Positions 1-7,076 of a stretch of DNA of 64,000 nt are shown here, one piece after another. How positions within the stretch are numbered: position 1 is the stretch's first letter; the number at the start of each line of letters is the position of its first letter. This stretch comes from Hymenobacter roseosalivarius DSM 11622 (GTDB lineage Bacteria; Bacteroidota; Bacteroidia; Cytophagales; Hymenobacteraceae). A program made the position numbers and the translations under genes. The DNA lies in the NCBI RefSeq assembly GCF_900176135.1, contig NZ_FWWW01000082.1, positions 1-64,000 of the forward strand, given 5' to 3'. The notes beneath the pieces are model-generated. The model ran no database searches and was not told the DNA's origin. It was given only the letters and a program-made list of their open reading frames with translations.

Positions 1-802
1 GGTACGGTATTTCAACGTGAGCAGTAATGCTACTACCAACAACTTACTCAGCGGCACTATGCAGCTCAGTTACGGCTCTGATGATCAAGTAGATAATGCA
101 GAAAAATTACGCATCGTCAAATCTTCGTTGGATAATCAGAGCTGGGAGAATATTGGTGGAACGGGTAGTACGACACCTTCTGGCAGCATCACTTCAACAA
201 TTCCATTCACTAGCCTTGGTACTTTTGCACTGGCTAGCACAGAACTGAGTTCTGCCTCAGGCAATAATCCATTGCCCGTTGAGCTTATCTCGTTTTCAGC
301 CGAACGTCGTGCGCAAGGCGTGCTGGTGCAGTGGGTTACTGCTAGCGAAAAGAACAATGCTGGCTTTGAAGTAGAACGTAGCTCTGAAGGCCGCTTCTTT
401 AAGACCATGTCCAGAGTTAAAGGAGAAGGGCATAGCACACAAAAGCAAGCGTACAATATCCTAGATACTACACCCTTTACCAGCCCCACAGCTTATTACC
501 GCTTACGCCAGCTGGATTTCGATGGTACAGCTACTTATTCGAACGTTGTAGTCGTGAAAGCAGAGAGTAAGGAGGAGCTATTTCCTAATCCTGCTCACGA
601 TCAACTCACTTTTCGTTTGCCATATACTGGCGCGGCCAAGTACCGTGTTCTAGCTTCTAGTGGCCAGACCTTGCAAAAAGGGCAATCAGCCAATGGTTCA
701 ACAACGCTTGACATATCAGGGCTGCCCGCTGGATTCTATTATCTGGAAATAGAAGCTGCGAATGGACGGATGGTACGTAAGTTTATCAAGCAGGCAGATT
801 GA
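1..802 (+). CDS. T9SS-sorted secreted protein, C-terminal part (partial)
   Basis: The reading frame is open to the left window edge (codons for VRYFN precede the first GTG at 17), so this is the 3' part of a larger gene. The last ~75 residues form a type A T9SS C-terminal sorting domain: ELFPNPAHDQLTF, a middle strand with VLASSGQTL, then LDISGLPAGFYYLEI and a terminal KFIKQ. Before it lies a stretch beginning PVELISFSAERR with VQWVTASEKNNAGFEVERS, a linker-like beta domain common in Bacteroidota secreted proteins. The product is expected to cross the outer membrane by T9SS and be attached or released after cleavage of the sorting domain. The catalytic or binding part lies outside the window, so the function is unknown. 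Confidence 0.85.
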   Translation, partial: VRYFNVSSNATTNNLLSGTMQLSYGSDDQVDNAEKLRIVKSSLDNQSWENIGGTGSTTPSGSITSTIPFTSLGTFALASTELSSASGNNPLPVELISFSAERRAQGVLVQWVTASEKNNAGFEVERSSEGRFFKTMSRVKGEGHSTQKQAYNILDTTPFTSPTAYYRLRQLDFDGTATYSNVVVVKAESKEELFPNPAHDQLTFRLPYTGAAKYRVLASSGQTLQKGQSANGSTTLDISGLPAGFYYLEIEAANGRMVRKFIKQAD

Positions 803-827
803 CTATGAGTTCAGAATCTATAATCAC

Positions 828-864
828 AAAAAAGCCCCCCAGACAAATTCTGGGGGGCTTTTTT
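828..864. terminator. bidirectional intrinsic terminator with GGGGGGC stem
   Basis: A6-GCCCCCCAG, a 7-nt spacer, then CTGGGGGGC-T6: a perfect 15-bp stem with a T-run on both strands. It lies between the convergent T9SS cargo gene and iscA and should terminate both. The stem is the same hexa-G motif found across the window. Confidence 0.92.
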
Positions 865-878
865 ATAAGTAGATAAAT

Positions 879-1205
879 CTATACAGAGAAGCTCTCGCCG
901 CAGCCGCAGGTGCGGGAAGCGTTGGGGTTATCAAAGTAGAAACCTTTACCGTTGAGACCGTCAGAAAAGTCGAGTTCTGTGCCGGCCAGATAAAGAAAGC
1001 TCTTCATATCGACGACTACACGTACACCTTTGTCCTCAAACTCTTGGTCCATAGGCTTGACTTCGTTATCAAAATCAAGCTTGTAGGAAAGACCCGAACA
1101 CCCCCCACCTGCCACGGAGGCGCGCAGACGATAGGATTCGTCGAGCTGCGCGTCGCGCATCAAATGGGTTACTTTTTCCTTTGCTTTATCAGATACGGTA
1201 ATCAT
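879..1205 (-). CDS. iscA: A-type iron-sulfur carrier protein (HesB/IscA family)
   Basis: 108 residues, the usual length for IscA/SufA/ErpA. The three cysteines that bind Fe or Fe-S are present: C36 in GGGCSGLSY and C100/C102 in the C-terminal CGCGES motif. The protein accepts clusters made on the IscU scaffold and passes them to apo-proteins in the cytoplasm. It is the last gene of an iscS-iscU-iscA set on the minus strand, 91 bp downstream of iscU, with a hairpin between the two. IscA and SufA cannot be told apart by sequence alone; the isc context favours IscA. Confidence 0.93.
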   Translation of the reverse strand: MITVSDKAKEKVTHLMRDAQLDESYRLRASVAGGGCSGLSYKLDFDNEVKPMDQEFEDKGVRVVVDMKSFLYLAGTELDFSDGLNGKGFYFDNPNASRTCGCGESFSV

Positions 1206-1240
1206 GGGAATTGCCAGTTACGAGTTGTAAGTTGTCAATT

Positions 1241-1278
1241 AGAAAGAGCCCACCTTTAGCGAAAAGTAGGCTCTTTCT
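1241..1278. other. hairpin between iscU and iscA
   Basis: AGAAAGAGCC and GGCTCTTTCT are perfect 10-bp inverted arms around an 18-nt loop. The hairpin lies between the iscU stop and the iscA start. It has no clean T-run on the minus strand, so it may be an mRNA processing or stability element, or a partial terminator lowering iscA relative to iscSU. Confidence 0.5.
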
Positions 1279-1296
1279 AGTAACAGTCGCAACAGA

Positions 1297-1713
1297 TTAA
1301 TGGTGCGATTTAGCTTCTTCCAGAGCTGGTAAGCCGTTCTTTACGCGGTAATCGTTGATGGCCGATTTGATGGCATCCTCAGCCAATACCGAGCAGTGAA
1401 TCTTCACGGGAGGAAGAGCAAGCTCTTCAACGATTTCCATGTTATCGATGCTCAATGCTTCGTCGACCGTTTTGCCTTTCAGCCACTCAGTAGCTAATGA
1501 CGAAGAGGCAATGGCTGAGCCGCAACCGAAGGTCTTGAATTTGGCGTCGGTGATGGTATTGGTGGCTTCGTCCACTTCGATCTGCAGGCGCATTACGTCG
1601 CCGCACTCAGGAGCGCCTACTAGGCCGGTACCTACGTTCTTCTTGCTTTTGTCCAGCGTGCCCACGTTGCGGGGGTTGCTGTAATGATCGATTACTTTAT
1701 CGGAGTAAGCCAT
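1297..1713 (-). CDS. iscU: Fe-S cluster assembly scaffold IscU
   Basis: 138 residues, typical of IscU. The three cluster-ligating cysteines and the conserved aspartate are visible: C37 and D39 in GAPECGDVM, C64 in FGCGSAIAS and C107 in KIHCSVLAED. The Hsc70-binding LPPV(K) motif is present immediately before C107 (LALPPVKIHC). It receives sulfide from IscS and assembles a [2Fe-2S] cluster. It lies 96 bp downstream of iscS and upstream of iscA; no hscA, hscB, fdx or iscR is seen here. Confidence 0.96.
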   Translation of the reverse strand: MAYSDKVIDHYSNPRNVGTLDKSKKNVGTGLVGAPECGDVMRLQIEVDEATNTITDAKFKTFGCGSAIASSSLATEWLKGKTVDEALSIDNMEIVEELALPPVKIHCSVLAEDAIKSAINDYRVKNGLPALEEAKSHH

Positions 1714-1716
1714 TAT

Positions 1717-1805
1717 AATAGAAATGAGAGGTTAGAAGTGAGAGGTGAGACTAAAAACAACAACAGACAAAAGAGTCTCACTTCTCATGTCTCAGTACTC
1801 AGGTC
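1717..1805. repeat. GAGAGGTGAG-type intergenic repeat
   Basis: Between iscS and iscU lies purine-rich sequence (AGAAGTGAGAGGTGAGACT) followed by a partly complementary arm (AGTCTCACTTCTCATGTCTC). A related purine-rich tract lies at 28885-28940 upstream of paaA. It looks like a decayed imperfect palindrome; its function is unknown. Confidence 0.45.
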
Positions 1806-1809
1806 TAAA

Positions 1810-3024
1810 TCAATGTTCAGCCCACTCAATTTTGCTGAGGTCAACGCCTTCTTTGAACATCTCCCACAGCGGCGACATCTCGCGAAGCTTCGTTACGGCC
1901 TCTTTCACATGATTGATAGCGTAGTTGATCTGCTCGTCGGTGGTGAAGCGGCTCAACCCAAAACGAAGGGAAGAATGGGCTAAGTCGTCGCTCAAGCCTA
2001 ACGCCTTCAATACGTAAGAAGGCTCCAAAGAGGCTGAAGTACAGGCTGAACCGGATGAAACGGCCAAATCTTTCACGCCCATCATCAGGCCTTCACCTTC
2101 TACATAGGTGAAAGAAATATTCGTTACGTGTGGCAAGCGGTGCTCGCGGGAGCCGTTCACGTAGCTTTCTTCCAGTTCTAGTAGAGAGCTTTCAAGCCGG
2201 TCGCGCATTTTGCTCAGGCGCTCGGTATCGGTAGCCATTTCGAGGCGGGCCAACTCGCAGGCTTTGCCTAAACCCACGATGCCAGGAACGTTGAGAGTAC
2301 CCGAACGCATACCGCGCTCATGCCCGCCACCGTCCATCTGGGCAGTTACTTTTACCCGAGGGTTCTTACGACGCACATACAAAGCACCTACGCCTTTCGG
2401 ACCGTACATCTTGTGGGCAGTGAATGCCATGATGTCGATGCCATCGGCCTGAACGTCGACCGGGATTTTGCCCACTGCCTGGGTGCCGTCGGTCATGAAG
2501 AGCGCACCATGCTTGTGGGCAATCGCGGCGATTTCACGAATTGGCTGAATAGTGCCGGTTTCGTTGTTGCCGTACATGATGGTCACCAGAATAGTCTGGG
2601 GAGTCATGGCGGCTTCCAGGTCGGTCAGGCTAATGAGGCCTTCGCGGTTTACCGGGAGATACGTCACTTTGCCCCCCAGCTTCTCAATATGCTTGCAGGT
2701 ATCGAGCACGGCTTTGTGCTCAGTGGTAGCGGTGATGATGTGATTGCCCTTTTGGGAATACATCTCAAACACACCTTTAATACCTAAGTTGTCTGATTCG
2801 GTAGCGCCCGAGGTGAAAATAATCTCCTTGGGGTCGCAGCTAATGAGTTGGCCAATCTGCTCACGGGCGTAGTCCACGGCCTCTTCCGCTGCCCAACCGA
2901 AGGGGTGGTTACGGGAGGCCGCATTACCGAATACCTCCGTGAGGTAAGGCATCATGGCTTCCAGCACACGCGGGTCGAGGGGCGTGGTGGCGTTGTTATC
3001 GAGGTAAATAGGTAGCTTGAGCAT
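1810..3024 (-). CDS. iscS: cysteine desulfurase IscS
   Basis: 404 residues, a full-length class V aminotransferase fold enzyme. The PLP-binding lysine is K205 in [11 protein letters not shown], and the catalytic cysteine that carries the persulfide is C328 in [10 protein letters not shown] on the long mobile loop typical of group I (IscS) enzymes. It removes sulfur from L-cysteine, giving alanine, and feeds IscU, tRNA thiolation and other acceptors. It is first in the minus-strand iscS-iscU-iscA operon. A perfect -7 element on the minus strand at 3066-3073 lies about 42 nt before the start codon. Confidence 0.96.
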   Translation of the reverse strand: MLKLPIYLDNNATTPLDPRVLEAMMPYLTEVFGNAASRNHPFGWAAEEAVDYAREQIGQLISCDPKEIIFTSGATESDNLGIKGVFEMYSQKGNHIITATTEHKAVLDTCKHIEKLGGKVTYLPVNREGLISLTDLEAAMTPQTILVTIMYGNNETGTIQPIREIAAIAHKHGALFMTDGTQAVGKIPVDVQADGIDIMAFTAHKMYGPKGVGALYVRRKNPRVKVTAQMDGGGHERGMRSGTLNVPGIVGLGKACELARLEMATDTERLSKMRDRLESSLLELEESYVNGSREHRLPHVTNISFTYVEGEGLMMGVKDLAVSSGSACTSASLEPSYVLKALGLSDDLAHSSLRFGLSRFTTDEQINYAINHVKEAVTKLREMSPLWEMFKEGVDLSKIEWAEH

Positions 3025-3065
3025 GGCTCGAATTTCAGTAAGTCAGCGGAAAACCAATGAAAGTC

Positions 3066-3073
3066 CAAAGGTA
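3066..3073 (-). promoter_or_regulatory. Bacteroidota -7 promoter element for iscS operon
   Basis: TACCTTTG on the minus strand matches the TAnnTTTG -7 consensus of the Bacteroidota primary sigma factor. The predicted transcript start is about 35 nt before the iscS ATG. No good TTTG -33 box is seen at the right distance. Confidence 0.6.
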
Positions 3074-3190
3074 ACTCAGTGGAGAATCATTCGCATCTAG
3101 AACAGCAAAACAAACAAACTGGTTTTACTTTGCGCCCACAAAAGTAGAGATATTCTAAGTAAGCCTCTTCACCCGTATCGTTTGCCCGCT

Positions 3191-3598
3191 ATGTTTACAA
3201 ATCTGGAACACCTCGGCCTAGCCGTACACGACCTGGAGGCCGCAACGGCTTTGTATAGTGCATTGCTAAACCAAGAACCCTACAAGCAGGAACATGTGGC
3301 CAGCGAAGGTGTAGATACGGTTTTTTTTCGGGTGGGTGGCTCTAAGATTGAGTTGCTGGCCGGCACTACGCCTGATAGCGCCATCACCCGCTACCTGACC
3401 AAAAAAGGGGAGGGCATTCACCATGTGGCGTTTGAAGTAGCCGACATTCGGGCGACGATGGCGCGGCTGAAGGAGCAGGGCTTCACGCTCCTGAATGAGG
3501 AGCCCAAGCGTGGGGCTGACAATAAGCTGGTGTGTTTCGTGCATCCGAAAAGCGCGGCTGGCGTATTGGTAGAGCTGTGCCAGGAGATTGTTCAGTAG
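3191..3598 (+). CDS. mce: methylmalonyl-CoA epimerase
   Basis: 135 residues from the ATG at 3191; an in-frame TTG nine bases upstream is less likely. It is a vicinal-oxygen-chelate/glyoxalase-fold protein. Family features visible are the metal ligand His in LEHLGLAVHD near the N-terminus, the second metal His in GIHHVAFEV and a closing acidic residue in LVELCQ. It interconverts the (2R) and (2S) epimers of methylmalonyl-CoA, linking propionyl-CoA and succinyl-CoA metabolism; the mutase is not in this window. A TTACTTTG sequence at 3125-3132 may be a weak -7 element. Confidence 0.9.
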   Translation: MFTNLEHLGLAVHDLEAATALYSALLNQEPYKQEHVASEGVDTVFFRVGGSKIELLAGTTPDSAITRYLTKKGEGIHHVAFEVADIRATMARLKEQGFTLLNEEPKRGADNKLVCFVHPKSAAGVLVELCQEIVQ

Positions 3599-3617
3599 GA
3601 AGCAAATAAAACAGGCG

Positions 3618-3709
3618 GTCATGCTGAGCAGCGCGAAGCATCTCGCGTGCTGATACCGGAGTACTAAGCAAACGAAGCGAGCGAGATGCTTCGCGCTGCT
3701 CAGCATAAC
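3618..3709. repeat. long palindromic repeat, GTCATGCTGAGC family
   Basis: 29-bp arms with one mismatch (3618-3646 and 3681-3709). The left arm begins GTCATGCTGAGCAGCGCGAA and ends GCATCTCGC. The centre is about 34 nt. Closely related hairpins lie at 60868-60958 and, with an altered middle block, at 50801-50905. The right arm reads MLRAAQHN in one frame and could wrongly extend the next gene. Confidence 0.92.
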
Positions 3710-3748
3710 GTTCTTAATTACCTTATTTCACCTTTATCTACTAGCTCC

Positions 3749-4321
3749 GTGGCTAATTTTCAGCAAGAAGTAGAAGCGGCCGTTGAGGCGTTGTTGTTTC
3801 AGCAAATCATACTGTATCCTACCGATACAGTATGGGGCGTAGGTTGCGATGCTGAAGTGCCCCGCGCCGTGGAGCGACTCTACAAGCTAAAGGAGCGCCC
3901 CGAAGGCAAGCCCAGCATCGTGCTGGTCGCCGATCTGGATATGCTGCGCCGCTACGTTGCCGAAGTACCTGATGGGTTGGAGCAAGCGTTGGTGGAGCAA
4001 ACCCGCCCCACTACCTATATTCTGTCAGCTAACCACCGGCTGGCCCCGCAGCTCTTAGCTCCTGATGGAACTGTGGGTTTGCGCATTCCGCAGGATGAGT
4101 TTTGCCATAAACTGGTACGCCGCCTCGGCCATGGCGTGGTTTCTACCTCAGCTAACCGCGCCGGGGAGCCTACGCCGGCTACGTATGTCGCCGTTGACCC
4201 TAAGCTTGTGCGCGCCGTTGATCATGTGGTAGGCTGGCGGCAGGAGGACGTAGCCAGCGTCGCGCCCTCGCGGGTGGTGCGTTTTGGGGCCGATGGGCAG
4301 CTGGAAGTGGTGCGTGAGTAA
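3749..4321 (+). CDS. tsaC: L-threonylcarbamoyladenylate synthase (TsaC/YrdC/Sua5 family)
   Basis: 190 residues from the GTG at 3749. An in-frame ATG at 3686 falls inside the palindromic repeat and would add 21 residues unrelated to the family, so it is rejected. YrdC hallmarks are ILYPTDTVWGVGCDA near the N-terminus, KPSIVLVAD, and STSANRAGEPTP near residue 150. The enzyme makes threonylcarbamoyl-AMP from threonine, bicarbonate and ATP for the t6A37 modification of ANN-decoding tRNAs. It is short, like TsaC, lacking the extra C-terminal Sua5 domain. Confidence 0.93.
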   Translation: MANFQQEVEAAVEALLFQQIILYPTDTVWGVGCDAEVPRAVERLYKLKERPEGKPSIVLVADLDMLRRYVAEVPDGLEQALVEQTRPTTYILSANHRLAPQLLAPDGTVGLRIPQDEFCHKLVRRLGHGVVSTSANRAGEPTPATYVAVDPKLVRAVDHVVGWRQEDVASVAPSRVVRFGADGQLEVVRE

Positions 4322-4337
4322 AAGCTCAGGCCACGAA

Positions 4338-4372
4338 TTTGCCCCCCAGCCAAAGTGGGAGTGCTACCTTTG
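4338..4372 (+). promoter_or_regulatory. promoter upstream of cca
   Basis: TTTG at 4338-4341, 23-nt spacer, TACCTTTG at 4365-4372. The -7 box is perfect; the spacer is slightly longer than the usual 19-21. The -33 TTTG is the first part of a TTTGCCCCCCAG motif. Confidence 0.6.
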
Positions 4373-4399
4373 CGGGATAAAATGCCCCCCAGTGTTCTT

Positions 4400-5830
4400 A
4401 TGAAGTCTCCCCAGCTACCTGATCTGCCTATTTTCCGGGTTATTGCCGATGCCGCCGGCGAGCTGAATTTCCCGGCCTACGTGATTGGCGGCTACGTGCG
4501 CGATTTGGCCCTGAATCGGCTCAGCAAGGATATCGATGTAGTATGTGTGGGCGACGGAATTCAATTAGCGCAGGCCGTCGGCAGAAAGCTGCCCGGCCGG
4601 CCCCGCGTGACGGTGTTCAAGAACTTCGGCACCGCCATGCTGCCGACGCCAGAGGTAGAAATCGAATTTGTGGGTGCCCGGAAGGAGAGCTACCGCAGCG
4701 AATCGCGCAAACCGGAAGTGGCAGCGGGCACGTTGGAAGAGGATTTGGCGCGACGTGACTTCACCATCAACGCCTTGGGCTTAAGCCTGAACCCGGATGA
4801 TTTTGGAACACTGGTAGACCGCTACGACGGTATAGGCGACCTCCAGCGCAAAACCATTCGCACGCCCCTCGACCCGGATATTACGTTTTCTGACGACCCA
4901 TTACGCATGATGCGCGCCGTGCGCTTCGCTACGCAGCTCGACTTTGATATTGAGCCGGATACTTACGATGCTATTGCCCGCAATAAGGAGCGCATTAAGA
5001 TTGTGTCGCAGGAGCGCATTACGGACGAGCTGAACAAGATCATATTAGCCCCCCAGCCCAGCTACGGCTTTAAGCTGATGTTTCAAACGGGCTTGTTACA
5101 GCTGATTTTTCCAAAAATGGCTTTGCTACAGGGCGTAGAGAAAGTAGGCCAGCACGCGCACAAAGATAATTTTTACCATACCCTACAAGTGCTCGATAAT
5201 GTAGTAGTAGCCGGCGGCGACCTGTGGCTGCGCTGGGCCGCTATTCTGCACGACATTGCCAAGCCCGCTACCAAGCGCTTCGATCCCAAAATAGGCTGGA
5301 CCTTTCATGGCCACGAAGACCGCGGTGCACGCTGGGTACCCCAGATTTTTACGGAGTTGAAGCTGCCGCAGGGAGAGGAAATGCGCCAGGTGCAAAAGCT
5401 GGTGAAGCTGCATCTGCGGCCTATTGCATTGGTCAAGGAAACCGTGACTGACTCGGCCGTGCGCCGTCTGTTATTCGAGGCCGGCGACGACATCGACCGC
5501 CTCATGCTGCTTTGCCGGGCCGATATTACGAGCAAAGACCACCAGCGCAAGGAACGCTACCTGCGCAACTTTGGCCTGGTGGAGCAGAAGCTGAAAGAGG
5601 TAGAAGAAAAGGACCACTTGCGCAACTTCAGGCCGGTTATTACGGGTGAGGTCATCATGGAGACTTTCAATCTGAAGCCCTCCCGCGAGGTTGGCGAGCT
5701 GAAAGAAGCCGTGCTGGAGGCTATTCTGGATGGGAAGGTGCGGAATGAGTTGGAGGAGGCGTATGCGCTTTTGCTGGAGTTGGGCAAGGAGAAGGGGCTG
5801 GCTCCGGTGCAGCCCTCAGCTCACCGATAG
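4400..5830 (+). CDS. cca: CCA tRNA nucleotidyltransferase with HD domain
   Basis: 476 residues from the ATG at 4400 (ATG 4382 is an alternative; both lie downstream of the -7 box). The N-terminal class II nucleotidyltransferase head has GGYVRD and the metal-binding DID motif in KDIDVV. RRDFTINA follows, then the RNA-binding neck and body, and a C-terminal HD phosphohydrolase domain (AAILHDIAKPATK, FHGHEDRGA). It adds or repairs the 3'-CCA of tRNAs; the tRNA-Lys in this window does not encode CCA, consistent with a need for it. Poly(A) polymerase activity cannot be excluded from sequence. Confidence 0.93.
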   Translation: MKSPQLPDLPIFRVIADAAGELNFPAYVIGGYVRDLALNRLSKDIDVVCVGDGIQLAQAVGRKLPGRPRVTVFKNFGTAMLPTPEVEIEFVGARKESYRSESRKPEVAAGTLEEDLARRDFTINALGLSLNPDDFGTLVDRYDGIGDLQRKTIRTPLDPDITFSDDPLRMMRAVRFATQLDFDIEPDTYDAIARNKERIKIVSQERITDELNKIILAPQPSYGFKLMFQTGLLQLIFPKMALLQGVEKVGQHAHKDNFYHTLQVLDNVVVAGGDLWLRWAAILHDIAKPATKRFDPKIGWTFHGHEDRGARWVPQIFTELKLPQGEEMRQVQKLVKLHLRPIALVKETVTDSAVRRLLFEAGDDIDRLMLLCRADITSKDHQRKERYLRNFGLVEQKLKEVEEKDHLRNFRPVITGEVIMETFNLKPSREVGELKEAVLEAILDGKVRNELEEAYALLLELGKEKGLAPVQPSAHR

Positions 5831-5834
5831 TAGC

Positions 5835-6746
5835 CTAAACTACCGCCAGGCGTATGCCCTCAGCATAAGGGGTAGCCGCGAAGAACTGCTTGTCAAACTT
5901 CGAACTATCGAAGAAATAGGGCCGGTCGTATTGGTATAACATCTCCACTGATTCGCGCACTGGCTCTACAAACAATCCCACGGCACGCATCAGCCATTTC
6001 GGTAAGCCGCTGATCTTAGGGGCAACGCCGTAGTGGACTGCGGCTAACGAAGCAAATTGCCGAGTGGTAATGGCGGGCGCAGCGGTAGGTAAATGCCAGG
6101 TTTGGCCGTAGGCACTGGGGGTGATGCCGAGTACAGCTGTGGCGCGGCCCGCATCTGGGGTGAAGATGTAGGAATGGGGCTCGTCAACGCTGCCGGGCCA
6201 TTGTGCAGCTTTACCCTTTTTGAAATTGTCGAAAATAAGCGCGTTCGGAAGAGAGTTATTTATACCGGGGCCGTAAAAATCGGGGGCTCGGGCAATGAGC
6301 GACTCTACCCGCCCAGACTTTATTGCCTCCAGCAACTGGCGAGCAATGCGGGCACGAACCTCACCTTTCTTGCTTACGGGGTTGAAGGGTGTTTCTTCGG
6401 TCATTTTGCCCCCCACCAGCCCGTACATATACACGTTGTCGAAGAACACCAATTTACTTCCGTGATGCTCGCAGGCATTAAGCACGTTGGTCATGATGCG
6501 GGGCCAGTCGCGCTGCCAGGTTTTGGTATTATAACGCAGGCCCGCTACCAGATATGCTACCGACGAGCCAGCTACAGCCTGCTTGGTTTGGGTAGCATCA
6601 GTAAGGTCGGCGGGATGCAGCTCATCAGCCGCATTAACTTTCTGTGGCCGACGACTAACCAGACGCAGCGGCTCGTCTGTGAGCGTAGGTAAATGGTGCG
6701 CCACTTCTCGGGTAATAGTGCCACCAGCGCCTAAGATGGTTTGCAT
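5835..6746 (-). CDS. NAD-dependent epimerase/dehydratase family protein (atypical SDR)
   Basis: 303 residues from the ATG at 6746; an upstream TTG at 6764 is less likely. The Rossmann dinucleotide motif is at the extreme N-terminus (ILGAGGTITREVAHHL). An aspartate-led PADLTDATQ segment and FFDNVYMYGL follow, where the canonical YxxxK is not clear. The family acts on nucleotide sugars or other small molecules; the substrate cannot be predicted. It is convergent with cca, with 4 bp between stops, and is monocistronic. Confidence 0.8.
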   Translation of the reverse strand: MQTILGAGGTITREVAHHLPTLTDEPLRLVSRRPQKVNAADELHPADLTDATQTKQAVAGSSVAYLVAGLRYNTKTWQRDWPRIMTNVLNACEHHGSKLVFFDNVYMYGLVGGKMTEETPFNPVSKKGEVRARIARQLLEAIKSGRVESLIARAPDFYGPGINNSLPNALIFDNFKKGKAAQWPGSVDEPHSYIFTPDAGRATAVLGITPSAYGQTWHLPTAAPAITTRQFASLAAVHYGVAPKISGLPKWLMRAVGLFVEPVRESVEMLYQYDRPYFFDSSKFDKQFFAATPYAEGIRLAVV

Positions 6747-7052
6747 AACAGAAGCCGTTAACAATGAGGAGAAGCCGGACGGACAGTGCTATCAGCTCAG
6801 CTTAGTGCGCTGATGCTAAGGCAATAATGTATATATAGATACTCTATAAAACAAATGTGAGGAAGCCTCTACCCCCAGTTGCAGCTCGGTTAGGTAGAAA
6901 GACTTCCTCAGGGTCCACCTTTCACTCACTTTAGACCCTATAATTTGTTCACCGCAACTATAGATGTGGAGTATGAGCATAAGGTTGCCCAATCATCACG
7001 TTTTTGTTTAGTAAGAGCTGCACTCTGCATATCTAAGTAATAAGTCAACCCT
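6747..7052. other. intergenic region, no gene seen
   Basis: About 300 bp of AT-richer sequence between the epimerase start and the end of the PspC gene. I see no supported ORF or RNA gene. A purine/pyrimidine-rich stretch around 6860-6930 has no clear structure. Confidence 0.5.
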
Positions 7053-7076
7053 CAAAAAAGCGCTGGGGGGCTTTTT
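7053..7076 (-). terminator. short terminator after the PspC/DUF2807 gene
   Basis: AAAAAAGC and GCTTTTTT form an 8-bp stem around a loop carrying the G-run of a CTGGGGGGC motif. It directly abuts the stop codon of the minus-strand gene. Confidence 0.6.

Noticed and set aside
3686..3748. Longer TsaC start at the ATG inside the palindrome
   Set aside because: The 21 extra residues come from the repeat and match nothing in the family; the GTG at 3749 gives the usual length.
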